Assembly (NCBI RefSeq): GCF_040137905.1
Contig: NZ_JBEFDG010000098.1
Location: 1 to 38,401, forward strand
Length of the DNA: 38,401 bases
Direction: 5' to 3'
From: Corticimicrobacter sp040137905
Lineage (GTDB): Bacteria > Pseudomonadota > Gammaproteobacteria > Burkholderiales > Burkholderiaceae_B
In this document: piece after piece, positions 24,139-33,005 of the stretch
Position numbering within the stretch: the stretch's first letter is position 1
How the letters are laid out: each line of letters opens with the position of its first letter
Position numbers and translations under genes: made by a program
The notes under the pieces: model-generated
Told to the model about the DNA's origin: nothing
What the model saw: the letters and a program-made list of their open reading frames with translations, nothing else
The model's database searches: none

Positions 24139-25143
24139 ATGCTGATTCGATTTCCCACAGACATCCCCGCCTCGGAAATCACCTCGGAATCGGTATGGCA
24201 CAAGCGCCGTGCGCTGATTGCAGCGGCAGGACTGGCCGGTGTCGGCCTGGGGGGCGTGGCACAGGCAGCCCGCGCTGCTGTGGCAGCGTCCGGTGCGACC
24301 GCAGCCGGACCGGCATCGCTGGCGGCGGCGCAGGCTGCGATGGCGCAGGCCACCCTCAATGCCGCCTTCTCCACCGACGAGGCGCGCACCGATTACGAAG
24401 CGGTCACTTCATACAACAACTTCTACGAATTCGGTGTCAACAAGGATAGCCCCAAGCGCCAGGCCGGTGCCCTGCAGACCCGTCCATGGACGGTGCGCGT
24501 CGAAGGCGAAGTGCTCAAGCCGCGTACGTTCGATATCGACGATCTGCTGAAACTGGCCCCCCTGGAAGAGCGCATCTATCGACTGCGCTGCGTGGAGGCC
24601 TGGTCGATGGTGGTGCCCTGGGTCGGCTATTCGCTGTCGCACCTGCTGCGCCAGGTCGAACCCACCGGGCAGGCGGCCTATGTGACGTTCGAGACGGTCA
24701 TGCAGCCGGAGGCCATGCCCGGGTTGCGCTATCCCGTGCTCGAATGGCCCTATACCGAAGGCCTGCGGCTGGACGAGGCCATGCATCCGCTCACGTTGCT
24801 GGCCTTTGGCCTGTACGGCAAGGTGCTGCCCAATCAGAATGGTGCGCCCCTGCGACTGGCCGTGCCGTGGAAATATGGCTTCAAGTCGGCCAAGTCGCTG
24901 GTGACGATCCGTCTGGTGCGCGAGCGGCCGATGACATCCTGGATGAAATCGGCACCGCACGAGTATGGTTTCTATGCCAACGTCAATCCTGATGTGGCCC
25001 ATCCCCGCTGGAGCCAGGCCAACGAGCGTCGCATTGGTGAAGGTGGGCTGTTCACCCCGCGCCGCAATACGCTGCCGTTCAATGGCTATGGCGAGCAGGT
25101 CGCATCCCTGTATCAGGGGATGGACCTGCAGGCCAATTACTGA
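24139..25143 (+). CDS. msrP: Periplasmic protein-methionine sulfoxide reductase, molybdopterin subunit MsrP
   Basis: MsrP (YedY) repairs oxidised methionines in periplasmic proteins using electrons from MsrQ. The N-terminus contains ITSESVWHKRRALIAAAG, the conserved leader of the family with a twin-arginine signal for export of the folded molybdoenzyme. The sulfite-oxidase-type fold is marked by RLRCVEAWSMVVPW, with the molybdenum-ligating Cys near residue 151, and by the lysine-rich WKYGFKSAKSLV pterin-binding segment. Its 334 residues are the usual length. A GGAG site precedes the ATG at 24139. It follows the amino-acid transporter by 18 bp and precedes msrQ by 6 bp. Confidence 0.96.
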   Translation: MLIRFPTDIPASEITSESVWHKRRALIAAAGLAGVGLGGVAQAARAAVAASGATAAGPASLAAAQAAMAQATLNAAFSTDEARTDYEAVTSYNNFYEFGVNKDSPKRQAGALQTRPWTVRVEGEVLKPRTFDIDDLLKLAPLEERIYRLRCVEAWSMVVPWVGYSLSHLLRQVEPTGQAAYVTFETVMQPEAMPGLRYPVLEWPYTEGLRLDEAMHPLTLLAFGLYGKVLPNQNGAPLRLAVPWKYGFKSAKSLVTIRLVRERPMTSWMKSAPHEYGFYANVNPDVAHPRWSQANERRIGEGGLFTPRRNTLPFNGYGEQVASLYQGMDLQANY

Positions 25144-25149
25144 GCCGGG

Positions 25150-25824
25150 ATGGCCGGCCAGCATGACCCGCGTGAGGCGATGAATCAGCGTAATCGACGA
25201 GGCAGGGCGAGTGCCGACAGGCGTATCTGGTGGCTGGCGTTCCTGCTGGGGCTGCTGCCTTTGTTGCGCTGGCTCTGGCTGGGCGCGAATGGGGAACTGG
25301 GTTTCAATCCGACGGAGTTTCTGCTGCGTTCGTCAGGCACCTGGACGCTGGTCTGTCTGCTGGTGACCCTGGCACTGACGCCGGCCCGTCACCTGCTGGG
25401 TTGGCAGGGGGCACCGCGCTGGCGACGCATGGCAGGCCTGTTCACCTTTTTCTATGCCGTGCTGCATGCGCTGGCCTGGTCGTTTTTCGACCATGCTCTG
25501 GTGTTGCGTGACATGGGGGCGGATATCCTGCAACGGCCCTTCATTGCCGTGGGCGTGGCGGTATTCGTGATCCTGCTGGCCCTGGCGGCGACATCGAGCA
25601 AGGCGGCCATGCGCATGCTGGGCAGGCAATGGCAGCGCCTGCATCGGCTGGTGTACCTGGCCGGCGGGCTGGCGATCCTGCATTTCTGGTGGCACAAGGC
25701 GGGCAAGAACGACTGGCTGGAGCCGTTGCTGTACGGTAGCGTGCTGATACTGCTGCTGGCAGTGAGGGTGGTCGTGAAATGGCGGGTACGTTGTCGTCCG
25801 GCGTCTCGATTCCCTCAGCCATAG
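25150..25824 (+). CDS. msrQ: Heme-binding membrane subunit MsrQ of the MsrPQ system
   Basis: MsrQ (YedZ) is the inner-membrane b-type cytochrome that passes electrons from the respiratory chain or a cytoplasmic flavin reductase to MsrP. The 224-residue protein has about six membrane helices; WLAFLLGLLPLLRWLWLG, the SSGTWTLVCLLVTLALTPAR segment, FFYAVLHALAWSFFDH and WQRLHRLVYLAGGLAILHFWWHKAG can be read, the last three with the histidines expected to bind heme. The start may be the ATG at 25150 or the ATG at 25180; the basic RNRRGRASADRR stretch fits a cytoplasmic N-terminus in both cases. Confidence 0.94.
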   Translation: MAGQHDPREAMNQRNRRGRASADRRIWWLAFLLGLLPLLRWLWLGANGELGFNPTEFLLRSSGTWTLVCLLVTLALTPARHLLGWQGAPRWRRMAGLFTFFYAVLHALAWSFFDHALVLRDMGADILQRPFIAVGVAVFVILLALAATSSKAAMRMLGRQWQRLHRLVYLAGGLAILHFWWHKAGKNDWLEPLLYGSVLILLLAVRVVVKWRVRCRPASRFPQP

Positions 25825-25851
25825 TCTGCTGACGGGCGGCGGTGTGCGCCC

Positions 25852-25876
25852 GGCCTGAGGCGTGCTGTCTCAGGCC
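25852..25876. terminator. Stem-loop between convergent msrQ and nasR
   Basis: GGCCTGAG and CTCAGGCC form a perfect 8-bp stem with a 9-nt loop, and its right arm overlaps the nasR stop codon. A second stem, CGGGCG/CGCCCG, lies just to its left (25834-25853). No U-run follows on either strand. The pair stands in the 45-bp gap where the msrPQ transcript and the nitrate operon meet. Confidence 0.4.
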
Positions 25877-27141
25877 TGTGTTGCGTTGCGTGTTGCCAGC
25901 AGTGCGTTGGCGACTTCGGTCAAGGTGCGACCGCTGCGCATGGCTTCATGTTGAAGTTGTGCGTGCGCGTCGGCTTCGCTGATCCGGTGCAACTCGACCA
26001 GGATCCATTTGGCTTTTTCGATATGCCGGCGTTCGTCCAGGGCTGCCCGAGCCTGAGCCAGTGCCTGGTCTGATGCCTGGATACGTTCGGCCTGAGCCTG
26101 CAGCAGATCCAGAATGGAGCGTTCCATGCCGCTGGCGATGCCGTCAGCCGGAGCCACGTCCAGCGGACGGCTCTGGACATCGAACAGCATGGTGGGACGG
26201 GTGCTGCCCTCGTGGGCCGCCATGCTGTCGAGCAGGGCGCGGTGGTTGCGCAGGTCCAGGCTGACGGCTTCGATACGCTGGCGGCAGCGCTGGGCCAGCG
26301 TGGTCGCCAATTGGCATTCGATGGGATGCATGCCGTCGATGCGTGCGGTACACAGATCAAACCACAGGGCTGCCATGTCGGTATCGACCGGTTGCTCTGC
26401 TGAGGTGCGGGCTGCCATGCCGCGCAGGGACAGGACGGGTTCGTGCAGGCCATCCAGTCCATGCCAGGCTTGCAGGGCCTGCCGGTCTGCCAGTGCTTCG
26501 AACTGCATGAAGCAGCGCGTCTGCCTTTCGGCCAGCATGGCCATATGGACTTTCTGGGTCGGGTTGAAGCGGCCCGCGGTATAACCGAGCACGCCGTAAG
26601 CCCGTTCCTGGCCGCACAGTTCCTTGCCCTGCATGAAGTTCAGCAGTGCGGCCAGCAGGCGAGTGATTTCGGCATCGTGCGCAGCATCGGTCGTTTCGAC
26701 CGCAACGGCCAGCAGGCTGGAAATCAGGCGGGTGAAGGCCGCGCTGGCGTCGCCTGGCTGCAGGCGGTGCGCGAGGATGTTGCAGCGCAGGATGGGCAGT
26801 CCATCCAGACGGTAGAGCGCATGGGCGATACTGTCGAACAGCCGAGCCCGGCCATGGTCACTGCCGATGGGGTGGGTCAGCAGGGCATCCAGAAAGGTGC
26901 GGACATCGGCCTCATGGGTCGATACCGACTGGTGCTGTGCATCCAGCATGAGTTGCCGGTCAGGCGTCGGATGGCACAGGAACAGATTGGTGTAGCCCCG
27001 TTCTTTTTGCAGTTCATGAACCAGGTGGCTGATCAGGGTGACCAGCTCGCAGGTATGCGCCAGCGATTCGAGACTGTGCAGTTCCGCCTGGCGGGCGGCG
27101 ATCAGGAAGCGCAGTGTCGGGGGCAGGGTCTGTCGGGTCAT
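25870..27141 (-). CDS. nasR: Nitrate/nitrite-responsive antiterminator NasR (NIT + ANTAR)
   Basis: A 423-residue RNA-binding regulator. The N-terminal part (about 1-310) fits the NIT nitrate/nitrite sensor domain, with the characteristic LVHELQKERGYTNLFL and, after about 170 residues, NFMQGKELCGQERAYGVLGYTAG. A coiled-coil linker (ILDLLQAQAERIQASDQALAQARAAL) leads to the C-terminal ANTAR domain, ERRHIEKAKWILVELHRISEADAHAQLQHEAMRSGRTL, which binds paired hairpins in nascent RNA and prevents formation of a terminator. It is the last gene of the nitrate assimilation operon, 25 bp after cobA. The terminator in the nirB leader is its likely target. In Klebsiella nasR precedes the operon instead. 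Confidence 0.9.
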   Translation of the reverse strand: MTRQTLPPTLRFLIAARQAELHSLESLAHTCELVTLISHLVHELQKERGYTNLFLCHPTPDRQLMLDAQHQSVSTHEADVRTFLDALLTHPIGSDHGRARLFDSIAHALYRLDGLPILRCNILAHRLQPGDASAAFTRLISSLLAVAVETTDAAHDAEITRLLAALLNFMQGKELCGQERAYGVLGYTAGRFNPTQKVHMAMLAERQTRCFMQFEALADRQALQAWHGLDGLHEPVLSLRGMAARTSAEQPVDTDMAALWFDLCTARIDGMHPIECQLATTLAQRCRQRIEAVSLDLRNHRALLDSMAAHEGSTRPTMLFDVQSRPLDVAPADGIASGMERSILDLLQAQAERIQASDQALAQARAALDERRHIEKAKWILVELHRISEADAHAQLQHEAMRSGRTLTEVANALLATRNATQA

Positions 27142-27166
27142 GGTGTGCGTGGTGTTTCCGGGGGGC

Positions 27167-27967
27167 TCAGGCCTCCTGGCTGCATGGAATCATACAGGAG
27201 CTGTATTCGGAACACGAGGTGGCCTGTATCCCGGCCTGGGCGGCGACGTTGCCGATGATCAGGATGGCCGGGCTGCGCAGGCCGGCGGCTTGCCCGTCTG
27301 TGGGCATCTCGTGCAGCGTACTGTTGATCTGGCGCTGGTAGGGCAGGCTGGCATTCTCGATCATGCAGACCGGGGTATGTCCGGGCAGGCCACCCTCCTG
27401 TAATTGCCGGGAGATGTCGTCCAGCCGGGTCACGCCCATGTAGACCACCAGTGTGGTGCCGCTGCGTGCCAGCGCTTCCCAGGGAGGCGGGCTGTCATCG
27501 TCCGTGTGGGCCGTGACCAGGCTGACGCCGCGTGCGATGCCGCGCAGTGTCAGCGGGATGTTGCATGCAGTGGCTGCCGCCAGGCCTGCCGTAATGCCAT
27601 TGACGATGCCGCAGGCAATGCCGTGGCGGGCCAGCCATTCGATTTCTTCGCCGCTGCGCCCGAAAACCCCGGGGTCGCCGCCCTTGAGGCGGATCACCGT
27701 GAGCCCTTGACGTGCGTAGCGCAGCATCAGGCGCTGAATGAATGACTGGGGCGTGGAGCGGCAGCCTCCGCGCTTGCCGACATGGATGATCCGGGCTTGC
27801 GGGCAATAGTGCAGGACACCCTCCCCGACCAGATCGTCGACCAGCACGACGTCGGCCTGGGCCAGGATGCGCACGGCCTTCAGCGTCAGCAACTCCGGGT
27901 CGCCCGGCCCGGCCCCGACCAGCCAGACAGAGGGGTGCATGCCTGGGTGCGAGAGCGTGTTGTCCAT
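27167..27967 (-). CDS. cobA: Uroporphyrinogen-III C-methyltransferase
   Basis: SUMT transfers two methyl groups from S-adenosylmethionine to uroporphyrinogen III to give precorrin-2, the precursor of siroheme. The 266-residue protein has the classic motifs VWLVGAGPGDPELLTLKA, VIRLKGGDPGVFGRSGEEIE, GITAGLAAATACNIPLT and TLVVYMG. There is no CysG-type dehydrogenase/ferrochelatase domain, so the last steps must be done elsewhere. Its ATG overlaps the last base of the nitrate reductase stop codon. Placement in this operon supplies siroheme to NirB. Confidence 0.95.
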   Translation of the reverse strand: MDNTLSHPGMHPSVWLVGAGPGDPELLTLKAVRILAQADVVLVDDLVGEGVLHYCPQARIIHVGKRGGCRSTPQSFIQRLMLRYARQGLTVIRLKGGDPGVFGRSGEEIEWLARHGIACGIVNGITAGLAAATACNIPLTLRGIARGVSLVTAHTDDDSPPPWEALARSGTTLVVYMGVTRLDDISRQLQEGGLPGHTPVCMIENASLPYQRQINSTLHEMPTDGQAAGLRSPAILIIGNVAAQAGIQATSCSEYSSCMIPCSQEA

Positions 27968-30900
27968 CAGTACACATCCTTGAGATAGCGGCGCTGTTGC
28001 GCCAGACTGTCGATATAGAGATCGGCCGCTTCCGGTGTCAGGCCGCCGTGTGTGCGGGCGATCTGGCGCAGCGTGGCATCGACGTCGCGGGCCATGCGGG
28101 CGGCGTCGCCGCAGATATAGAGATGTCCGTTTTCCTGTAGCCGGCGCCAGAGCAGGGCCCCTTGTTCAAGCATGCGATGCTGGACATATATCTGTGTGTC
28201 CTGATCACGCGAAAACGCGGTATCCAGCCGGTTCAGGTGGCCGCTGGCCAGCCAGGCATCCAATTCCTGCCGATAGTAGAAATCGGTGGCCTGATGCTGT
28301 TCCCCAAAGAAAAGCCAGTTCGGGCCATGTGCGCCATCGGCTTCCCGATCCTGCAGGAATGCCCGAAAGGGGGCGATACCCGTGCCTGGGCCAATCATGA
28401 TCATGGGCGCATCAGGATCGGCGGGTGGTTTGAACAGAGGGGATTTCTGCACGAATATGGGAACGGTGCCGGACTCGGCACGCTCCGCCAGGAAGGTTGA
28501 GCAGACACCGCCGCGCGGTTGTCCATCCAGGAGATAGCGGATCGTGCCCACGGTCAGGTGCACCGACTGCGGTATGACCTTCTGGCTGGATGAGATCGAA
28601 TACAGCCTGGGTTGCAGGCGCTTGAGCAGCGACAGCAGTTCCGGTGCGGACAGACGGATCGGGCAGGCCGCCAGTAGGTCCGTCAGTTGCCTGCCCCAGA
28701 GCCAGGCTTGCAATTGTGTCTTGTGGGCAGGCTGCAATAGCCCGGTCAGCAGTTCGCTTTGGCTGCGTTCATGAATGGCGTGCAGCAGGTCTGTGGTGAT
28801 GCGGGTGATGTCCAGATGGTGCAGCAAGGCATCGCCCAACGGCATCGTGATGTCGTTGAGTTCCACCGGTGTGTCGGGGGCCAGCGCCAGCGTGGACAGC
28901 AGCGAGGACACCTGTGCCGGGTCATTGTGTGGCCAGACACCCAGGGCATCGCCTGCTTCGTAGCGCAGGCCGCTGTCGGCCAGGTCAAAGCCGAACTGTC
29001 GGGTGTCTTTCGCGGAGCCGGGCAGGTTGAGGCGCTGGTTCAGCACCAAGTGGGCCAGCAAGGGTTTTTTGCGGCTAAACGCAGCAGTTGATACGGAGGT
29101 TGAAGCACCGTCGTCAGCGGCCCGTGTGGCATTTCCGGCATCTGTCGGTGCGGAGTTGGCGGCAACGGTGCTGATGGCGGTCGTTGTTGTGGGTTCCGGT
29201 GCTTGGAGGGTTTCGGCTGTGAGCGCCTGGGCAATGTGCTGGCACCATGCCGTGGCCTGATCATGGGTGTCGGGTTCGCAGGGCAGGCACGGCGTCAGTT
29301 GGCGTGCCCCCAGTGCGGCCAGGCGTTGATCCAGTTGGCGGCCGAACCCGCAGAACTGATCATAGCTGGAGTCGCCAAGCGCCAGCACGGCATAGGTGCT
29401 TTGCCCCAGGCGGTGCATGTCGTTCGCGCACAGCGCCTGCCAGAATGCTGCGGCATGATCTGGTGGCTCGCCATCCCCGAAGGTGCTGACGCAGGCCAGT
29501 ATGTGTGGGGCGCGGGCCAGGTCGGTGGCCTGGATGGCATCCATGCTGCTGAGTGTGACATCCAGGCCGCATTCGCGCAGGTGCTGCGCGCATTGCCGGG
29601 CCAGCGTTTCCGCATTGCCGGTCTGTGACGCCCACAACAGGGTGATGGCCTGGGCTGTATGGGCGGGCGCGGAAGGTGATGCAATAACTGCCTGGCCTGC
29701 CGGTGCGACGCTGTGATTCAGCAGGCCTGCCAGCAGGCCATCCAGAAACAGCCGATGGGCGGGCTTGAGCGGGGCTGATAGCGGCAGGACGGGCGCAACG
29801 CCCGCAGTGGACAGGGATTGGGTGCCCAATGCCGTCAGATAGCCCTGGACATAATGCTGTTCGTCGGGCTCCAGGGTGATGGTCGGCGGGTTGTCCAATC
29901 CCAGCAGGCTGGCCACGATATCGAGTGCAGGGTGTATGTTGGTGCACATGTTTTGCAGGGGGGCGGCAGGCCTTGTTGCCGTGTCGCTGGTATCTGTGAT
30001 GCACTCAGGTGCCTGCGCTGTCTCTGATGCAATGGGCGTCAGCGAGATGGCGCAGTATTTGAGTTCCGGTTGCAGCGAGATCGGATCGACGGCATCGCTG
30101 GTGAGGGCATTGATGGCCATATTTTCTCCAAACACATCGCTCCAGTGAAACGGCGCAAAGCAGCTGCCTGGCTGAACCCGGTCTGAAATGCTGGCGGGCA
30201 GGCGGGCCTTGCCGCGACGCGAACGGATTTCGACCTGCATTTGGTCGGTCAGGCCAAGGGCGGCAGCATCCTCGGGATGAATTTCGATGAACGGGGCCGG
30301 ATTCAGGCGGTTGAGTGCCGGCACCTTGCCGGTCTTGGTCATGGTGTGCCACTGATGCTGGAGCCGTCCGGTATTGAGGATCAGCGGGAATTCTGTATCC
30401 GGCAGTTCGGCTGCCGGCAGGCAGGGACGGGCGAAAAAAACGGCCCGGCCATTGGCGGTGGCAAATTTCAGGCGCGGGCCTTGAGCCGGCTCCGGGTGCA
30501 GGTAGCGGATCGGATGACGGTCCTGCGGATCGTCGGGTGGGCAGGGCCATTGCAGGGGGGTATCGCGCAGGCGGGCATGGCTGGCACCGCGCAGGTCATA
30601 GCCGGTGGCAGGGTTCCAGGTCTGGCGGATTTCGTCGAATACATCGCTGGCGCAAGCGTAGTCGAAGGCGTCGGCGTAACCCATTTCGCAGGCGATGCGG
30701 GCGATGATGCGCCAGTCGGCCATGGCCTGCCCGGGCGGTGGGACGGCCTGGCGCGCCAGGGTCAGGTTGCGCTCCGAGTTGATCATCACGCCGTCGCTTT
30801 CGGCCCACAGCGCCCCTGGCAGCAGGACATCGGCATAGGCATTGGTTTCCGTGTCCAGAAAGGCGTCCTGCGCGATGACCAGTTCCGCCGCGCCCAGTCC

Positions 30901-32148
30901 GTCGATGACAGTCTGCCGGTTGGGGGCGCTGGCGACGGGGTTGGTGCAGATAATCCAGCAGGCCTTGATCTGGCCGTCGCGCATCTGCTCGAACATGGCT
31001 ACGGTGCCATCGCCCGGATCGCTGCGTAGGGTGCCCGGGGCAAGTTGCCACAGATTTTCGATGAAAGTCCGGTCATCGGCCTGCAGGGCCGAGCGCTGAC
31101 CCGGCAGGCCAGGACCCATGTAGCCCATCTCGCGCCCGCCCATGGCATTGGGCTGGCCGGTCAGCGAGAATGGGCCGCTGCCGGGTCGGCAGATCTTGCC
31201 GGTGGCCAGGTGCAGGTTGCACAGGGCATTGGTATGCCAGGTGCCGTGGGTACTCTGGTTCAGCCCCATGGTCCAGCAGCTCATCCATTCGCCGGCTTTG
31301 GCGATCCATCGTGCGGCTGTCCTGATATCGGCTTCGGGCAGGCCGGTCATGGCGGCGGCCTGCGCCGGTGCATAGTCTGCCAGGAAGGCGGGCATGGTAT
31401 CCCAGCCATCGGTATGCTGGGCGATGAACGCCGGATCGATATGTCCCTCTGCCACCAGCAGGTACAACAGGCCGTTGAGCAAAGCCAGATCGCTGCCAGG
31501 GCGGATCGGCAGATACAGGTGTGCCTTGTCGGCCGTGGCCGTGCGTCGTGGATCGACTACGATCAGTCGGGCTCCCGCCTTGATGCGGTCCATCATGCGC
31601 AGGTACAGGATGGGATGGCAGTCCGCCATGTTGGCCCCGATCACGAAAAACAGGTCGGCATGATCGAAATCCTGGTATGAGCCGGGCGGTGCATCCGCAC
31701 CCAGTGACTGCTTGTAGCCGCTGCCGGCACTGGCCATGCACAATCGCGAGTTGCTCTCGATGTGGCGGGTACGGATATAGCCTTTGGCGAGTTTGTTGGC
31801 CAGGTACTGGGCTTCCAGCGACATCTGGCCGGACACGTAGAGGGAAATGGCATCCGGCCCGTGGGTGTCCAGGATATGGCGCAGCCGTCGGGCCGTATCG
31901 CGCAAGGCCGCATCGATATCCATCCGCATGGGCTCCTGACGACGCTGTGTGCGCACCCAGGCGTCGGCAAGCCGGCCAGGCGTATCGAGTGGCAGGTGAC
32001 AGCTTTGTCCCTTGGTGCACAGTCGCCCCGCGTTGCTGGGATGATTGCGGTCACCGGATACCTTGATGACGCGCTGGCCTTCGACATGCAGCACGATGCC
32101 GCAGCCCACGCCGCAATAGGGGCACACGGATTTGACGGTCTCGGCCAT
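27967..32148 (-). CDS. nasA: Single-chain assimilatory nitrate reductase: NasA fused to CysJ-type flavoreductase
   Basis: A 1393-residue cytoplasmic fusion that should reduce nitrate to nitrite with NADPH. Residues 1-705 are a molybdopterin bis-MGD nitrate reductase: a [4Fe-4S] site at Cys9, 12, 16 and 44 (VCPYCGVGC, GRLCTKG) and a molybdenum-ligating Cys137 in SRLCMASAG. After a linker (706-800) comes a flavodoxin-like FMN domain (about 830-975, LLWASQTGNAETLA), a low-complexity Thr/Ala/Ser linker (975-1028), then a CysJ-like FAD/NADPH reductase (about 1030-1393) with RLYSISSS, GGVCSTFLAE, IGPGTGIAPFRAFLQ and the terminal YLKDVY. Stand-alone NasA enzymes rely on a separate reductase. The ATG at 32148 is preferred; the in-frame ATG at 32208 overlaps nrtC. 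Confidence 0.95.
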   Translation of the reverse strand: MAETVKSVCPYCGVGCGIVLHVEGQRVIKVSGDRNHPSNAGRLCTKGQSCHLPLDTPGRLADAWVRTQRRQEPMRMDIDAALRDTARRLRHILDTHGPDAISLYVSGQMSLEAQYLANKLAKGYIRTRHIESNSRLCMASAGSGYKQSLGADAPPGSYQDFDHADLFFVIGANMADCHPILYLRMMDRIKAGARLIVVDPRRTATADKAHLYLPIRPGSDLALLNGLLYLLVAEGHIDPAFIAQHTDGWDTMPAFLADYAPAQAAAMTGLPEADIRTAARWIAKAGEWMSCWTMGLNQSTHGTWHTNALCNLHLATGKICRPGSGPFSLTGQPNAMGGREMGYMGPGLPGQRSALQADDRTFIENLWQLAPGTLRSDPGDGTVAMFEQMRDGQIKACWIICTNPVASAPNRQTVIDGLGAAELVIAQDAFLDTETNAYADVLLPGALWAESDGVMINSERNLTLARQAVPPPGQAMADWRIIARIACEMGYADAFDYACASDVFDEIRQTWNPATGYDLRGASHARLRDTPLQWPCPPDDPQDRHPIRYLHPEPAQGPRLKFATANGRAVFFARPCLPAAELPDTEFPLILNTGRLQHQWHTMTKTGKVPALNRLNPAPFIEIHPEDAAALGLTDQMQVEIRSRRGKARLPASISDRVQPGSCFAPFHWSDVFGENMAINALTSDAVDPISLQPELKYCAISLTPIASETAQAPECITDTSDTATRPAAPLQNMCTNIHPALDIVASLLGLDNPPTITLEPDEQHYVQGYLTALGTQSLSTAGVAPVLPLSAPLKPAHRLFLDGLLAGLLNHSVAPAGQAVIASPSAPAHTAQAITLLWASQTGNAETLARQCAQHLRECGLDVTLSSMDAIQATDLARAPHILACVSTFGDGEPPDHAAAFWQALCANDMHRLGQSTYAVLALGDSSYDQFCGFGRQLDQRLAALGARQLTPCLPCEPDTHDQATAWCQHIAQALTAETLQAPEPTTTTAISTVAANSAPTDAGNATRAADDGASTSVSTAAFSRKKPLLAHLVLNQRLNLPGSAKDTRQFGFDLADSGLRYEAGDALGVWPHNDPAQVSSLLSTLALAPDTPVELNDITMPLGDALLHHLDITRITTDLLHAIHERSQSELLTGLLQPAHKTQLQAWLWGRQLTDLLAACPIRLSAPELLSLLKRLQPRLYSISSSQKVIPQSVHLTVGTIRYLLDGQPRGGVCSTFLAERAESGTVPIFVQKSPLFKPPADPDAPMIMIGPGTGIAPFRAFLQDREADGAHGPNWLFFGEQHQATDFYYRQELDAWLASGHLNRLDTAFSRDQDTQIYVQHRMLEQGALLWRRLQENGHLYICGDAARMARDVDATLRQIARTHGGLTPEAADLYIDSLAQQRRYLKDVY

Positions 32149-32188
32149 GGTGAGGGTTCCGGCGGATATGGGCAGGCGTCCGAGCCGC

Positions 32189-32995
32189 TCAGGCGGCCTT
32201 TTCCACATGCCCCTGGCGGGTATAGAGGAAATCGATCACTGCCTTCCGGTATTGCTGGTAGCGATTGTCTTCGGCCAGTTCGATGCGGTTGCGGGGCCGC
32301 GGCAACTCGACCGACAGCACTTCGCCGATGGTGGCGGCCGGTCCGTTGGTCAGCATGACAATCTTGTCCGACAGCAGCACGGCTTCGTCCACGTCATGCG
32401 TCACCATGATCACGGTGGAGTGGGTCTGGGCCACGATGGCCAGCAGTTCGTCCTGCAACTTGGCACGGGTCAGCGCATCCAGCGCCCCGAAGGGTTCGTC
32501 CATCAGCAGGACCTTGGGCTCCATGGAAAGCGCACGCGCAATGCCGACGCGCTGCTTCATGCCGCCCGAGATTTCCCCTGGCCGCTTGTGGGCCGCATGG
32601 GACAGTCCCACCAGTTCCAGGGCGGCGGCGGTGCGTGCCCGCAGTTGCTCTCGTGTTTCCAGCTTGCCGAACACGCGTTCGACGGCCAGCATGATGTTGC
32701 CTTCGCAGGTCATCCAGGGCAGCAGGGAATGGTTCTGGAACACCATGGCCCGATCCGGTCCGGGCCCGGCGATTTCCTTGTTGGCGGCAATCAGCGTTCC
32801 TGCGGATGGCACGGTCAGGCCGGCCACCAGATTCAGCAGGGTCGATTTGCCGCAGCCCGAGTGGCCGATCAGCGCCACGAATTCTCCCTTGGCGATATCC
32901 AGGTTGATATCGCGCAGCGCCGGAAAAATGCCCTTGGCCGTTTTGAAGGATTGGGCCACGTTGTAGATCTCGATGTATTTGCTGTCGCTCATCAT
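32189..32995 (-). CDS. nrtC: Nitrate ABC transporter ATP-binding protein (NrtC/NrtD type)
   Basis: A 268-residue ABC ATPase of the nitrate/sulfonate/taurine family. Walker A is GHSGCGKST, the Q loop is in MVFQNHSLLPWMTC, the signature is ISGGMKQRVGIARAL, Walker B is VLLMDEPFGALDALT and the switch His is in MVTHDVDEAVLL. It lacks the extra C-terminal binding-protein domain found in cyanobacterial NrtC, so it is closer to NrtD/NasD in architecture. Two adjacent ATGs (32995, 32992) are possible starts. It lies 10 bp after nrtB and 40 bp before nasA. Confidence 0.93.
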   Translation of the reverse strand: MMSDSKYIEIYNVAQSFKTAKGIFPALRDINLDIAKGEFVALIGHSGCGKSTLLNLVAGLTVPSAGTLIAANKEIAGPGPDRAMVFQNHSLLPWMTCEGNIMLAVERVFGKLETREQLRARTAAALELVGLSHAAHKRPGEISGGMKQRVGIARALSMEPKVLLMDEPFGALDALTRAKLQDELLAIVAQTHSTVIMVTHDVDEAVLLSDKIVMLTNGPAATIGEVLSVELPRPRNRIELAEDNRYQQYRKAVIDFLYTRQGHVEKAA

Positions 32996-33005
32996 GGGTT
33001 CCGTA

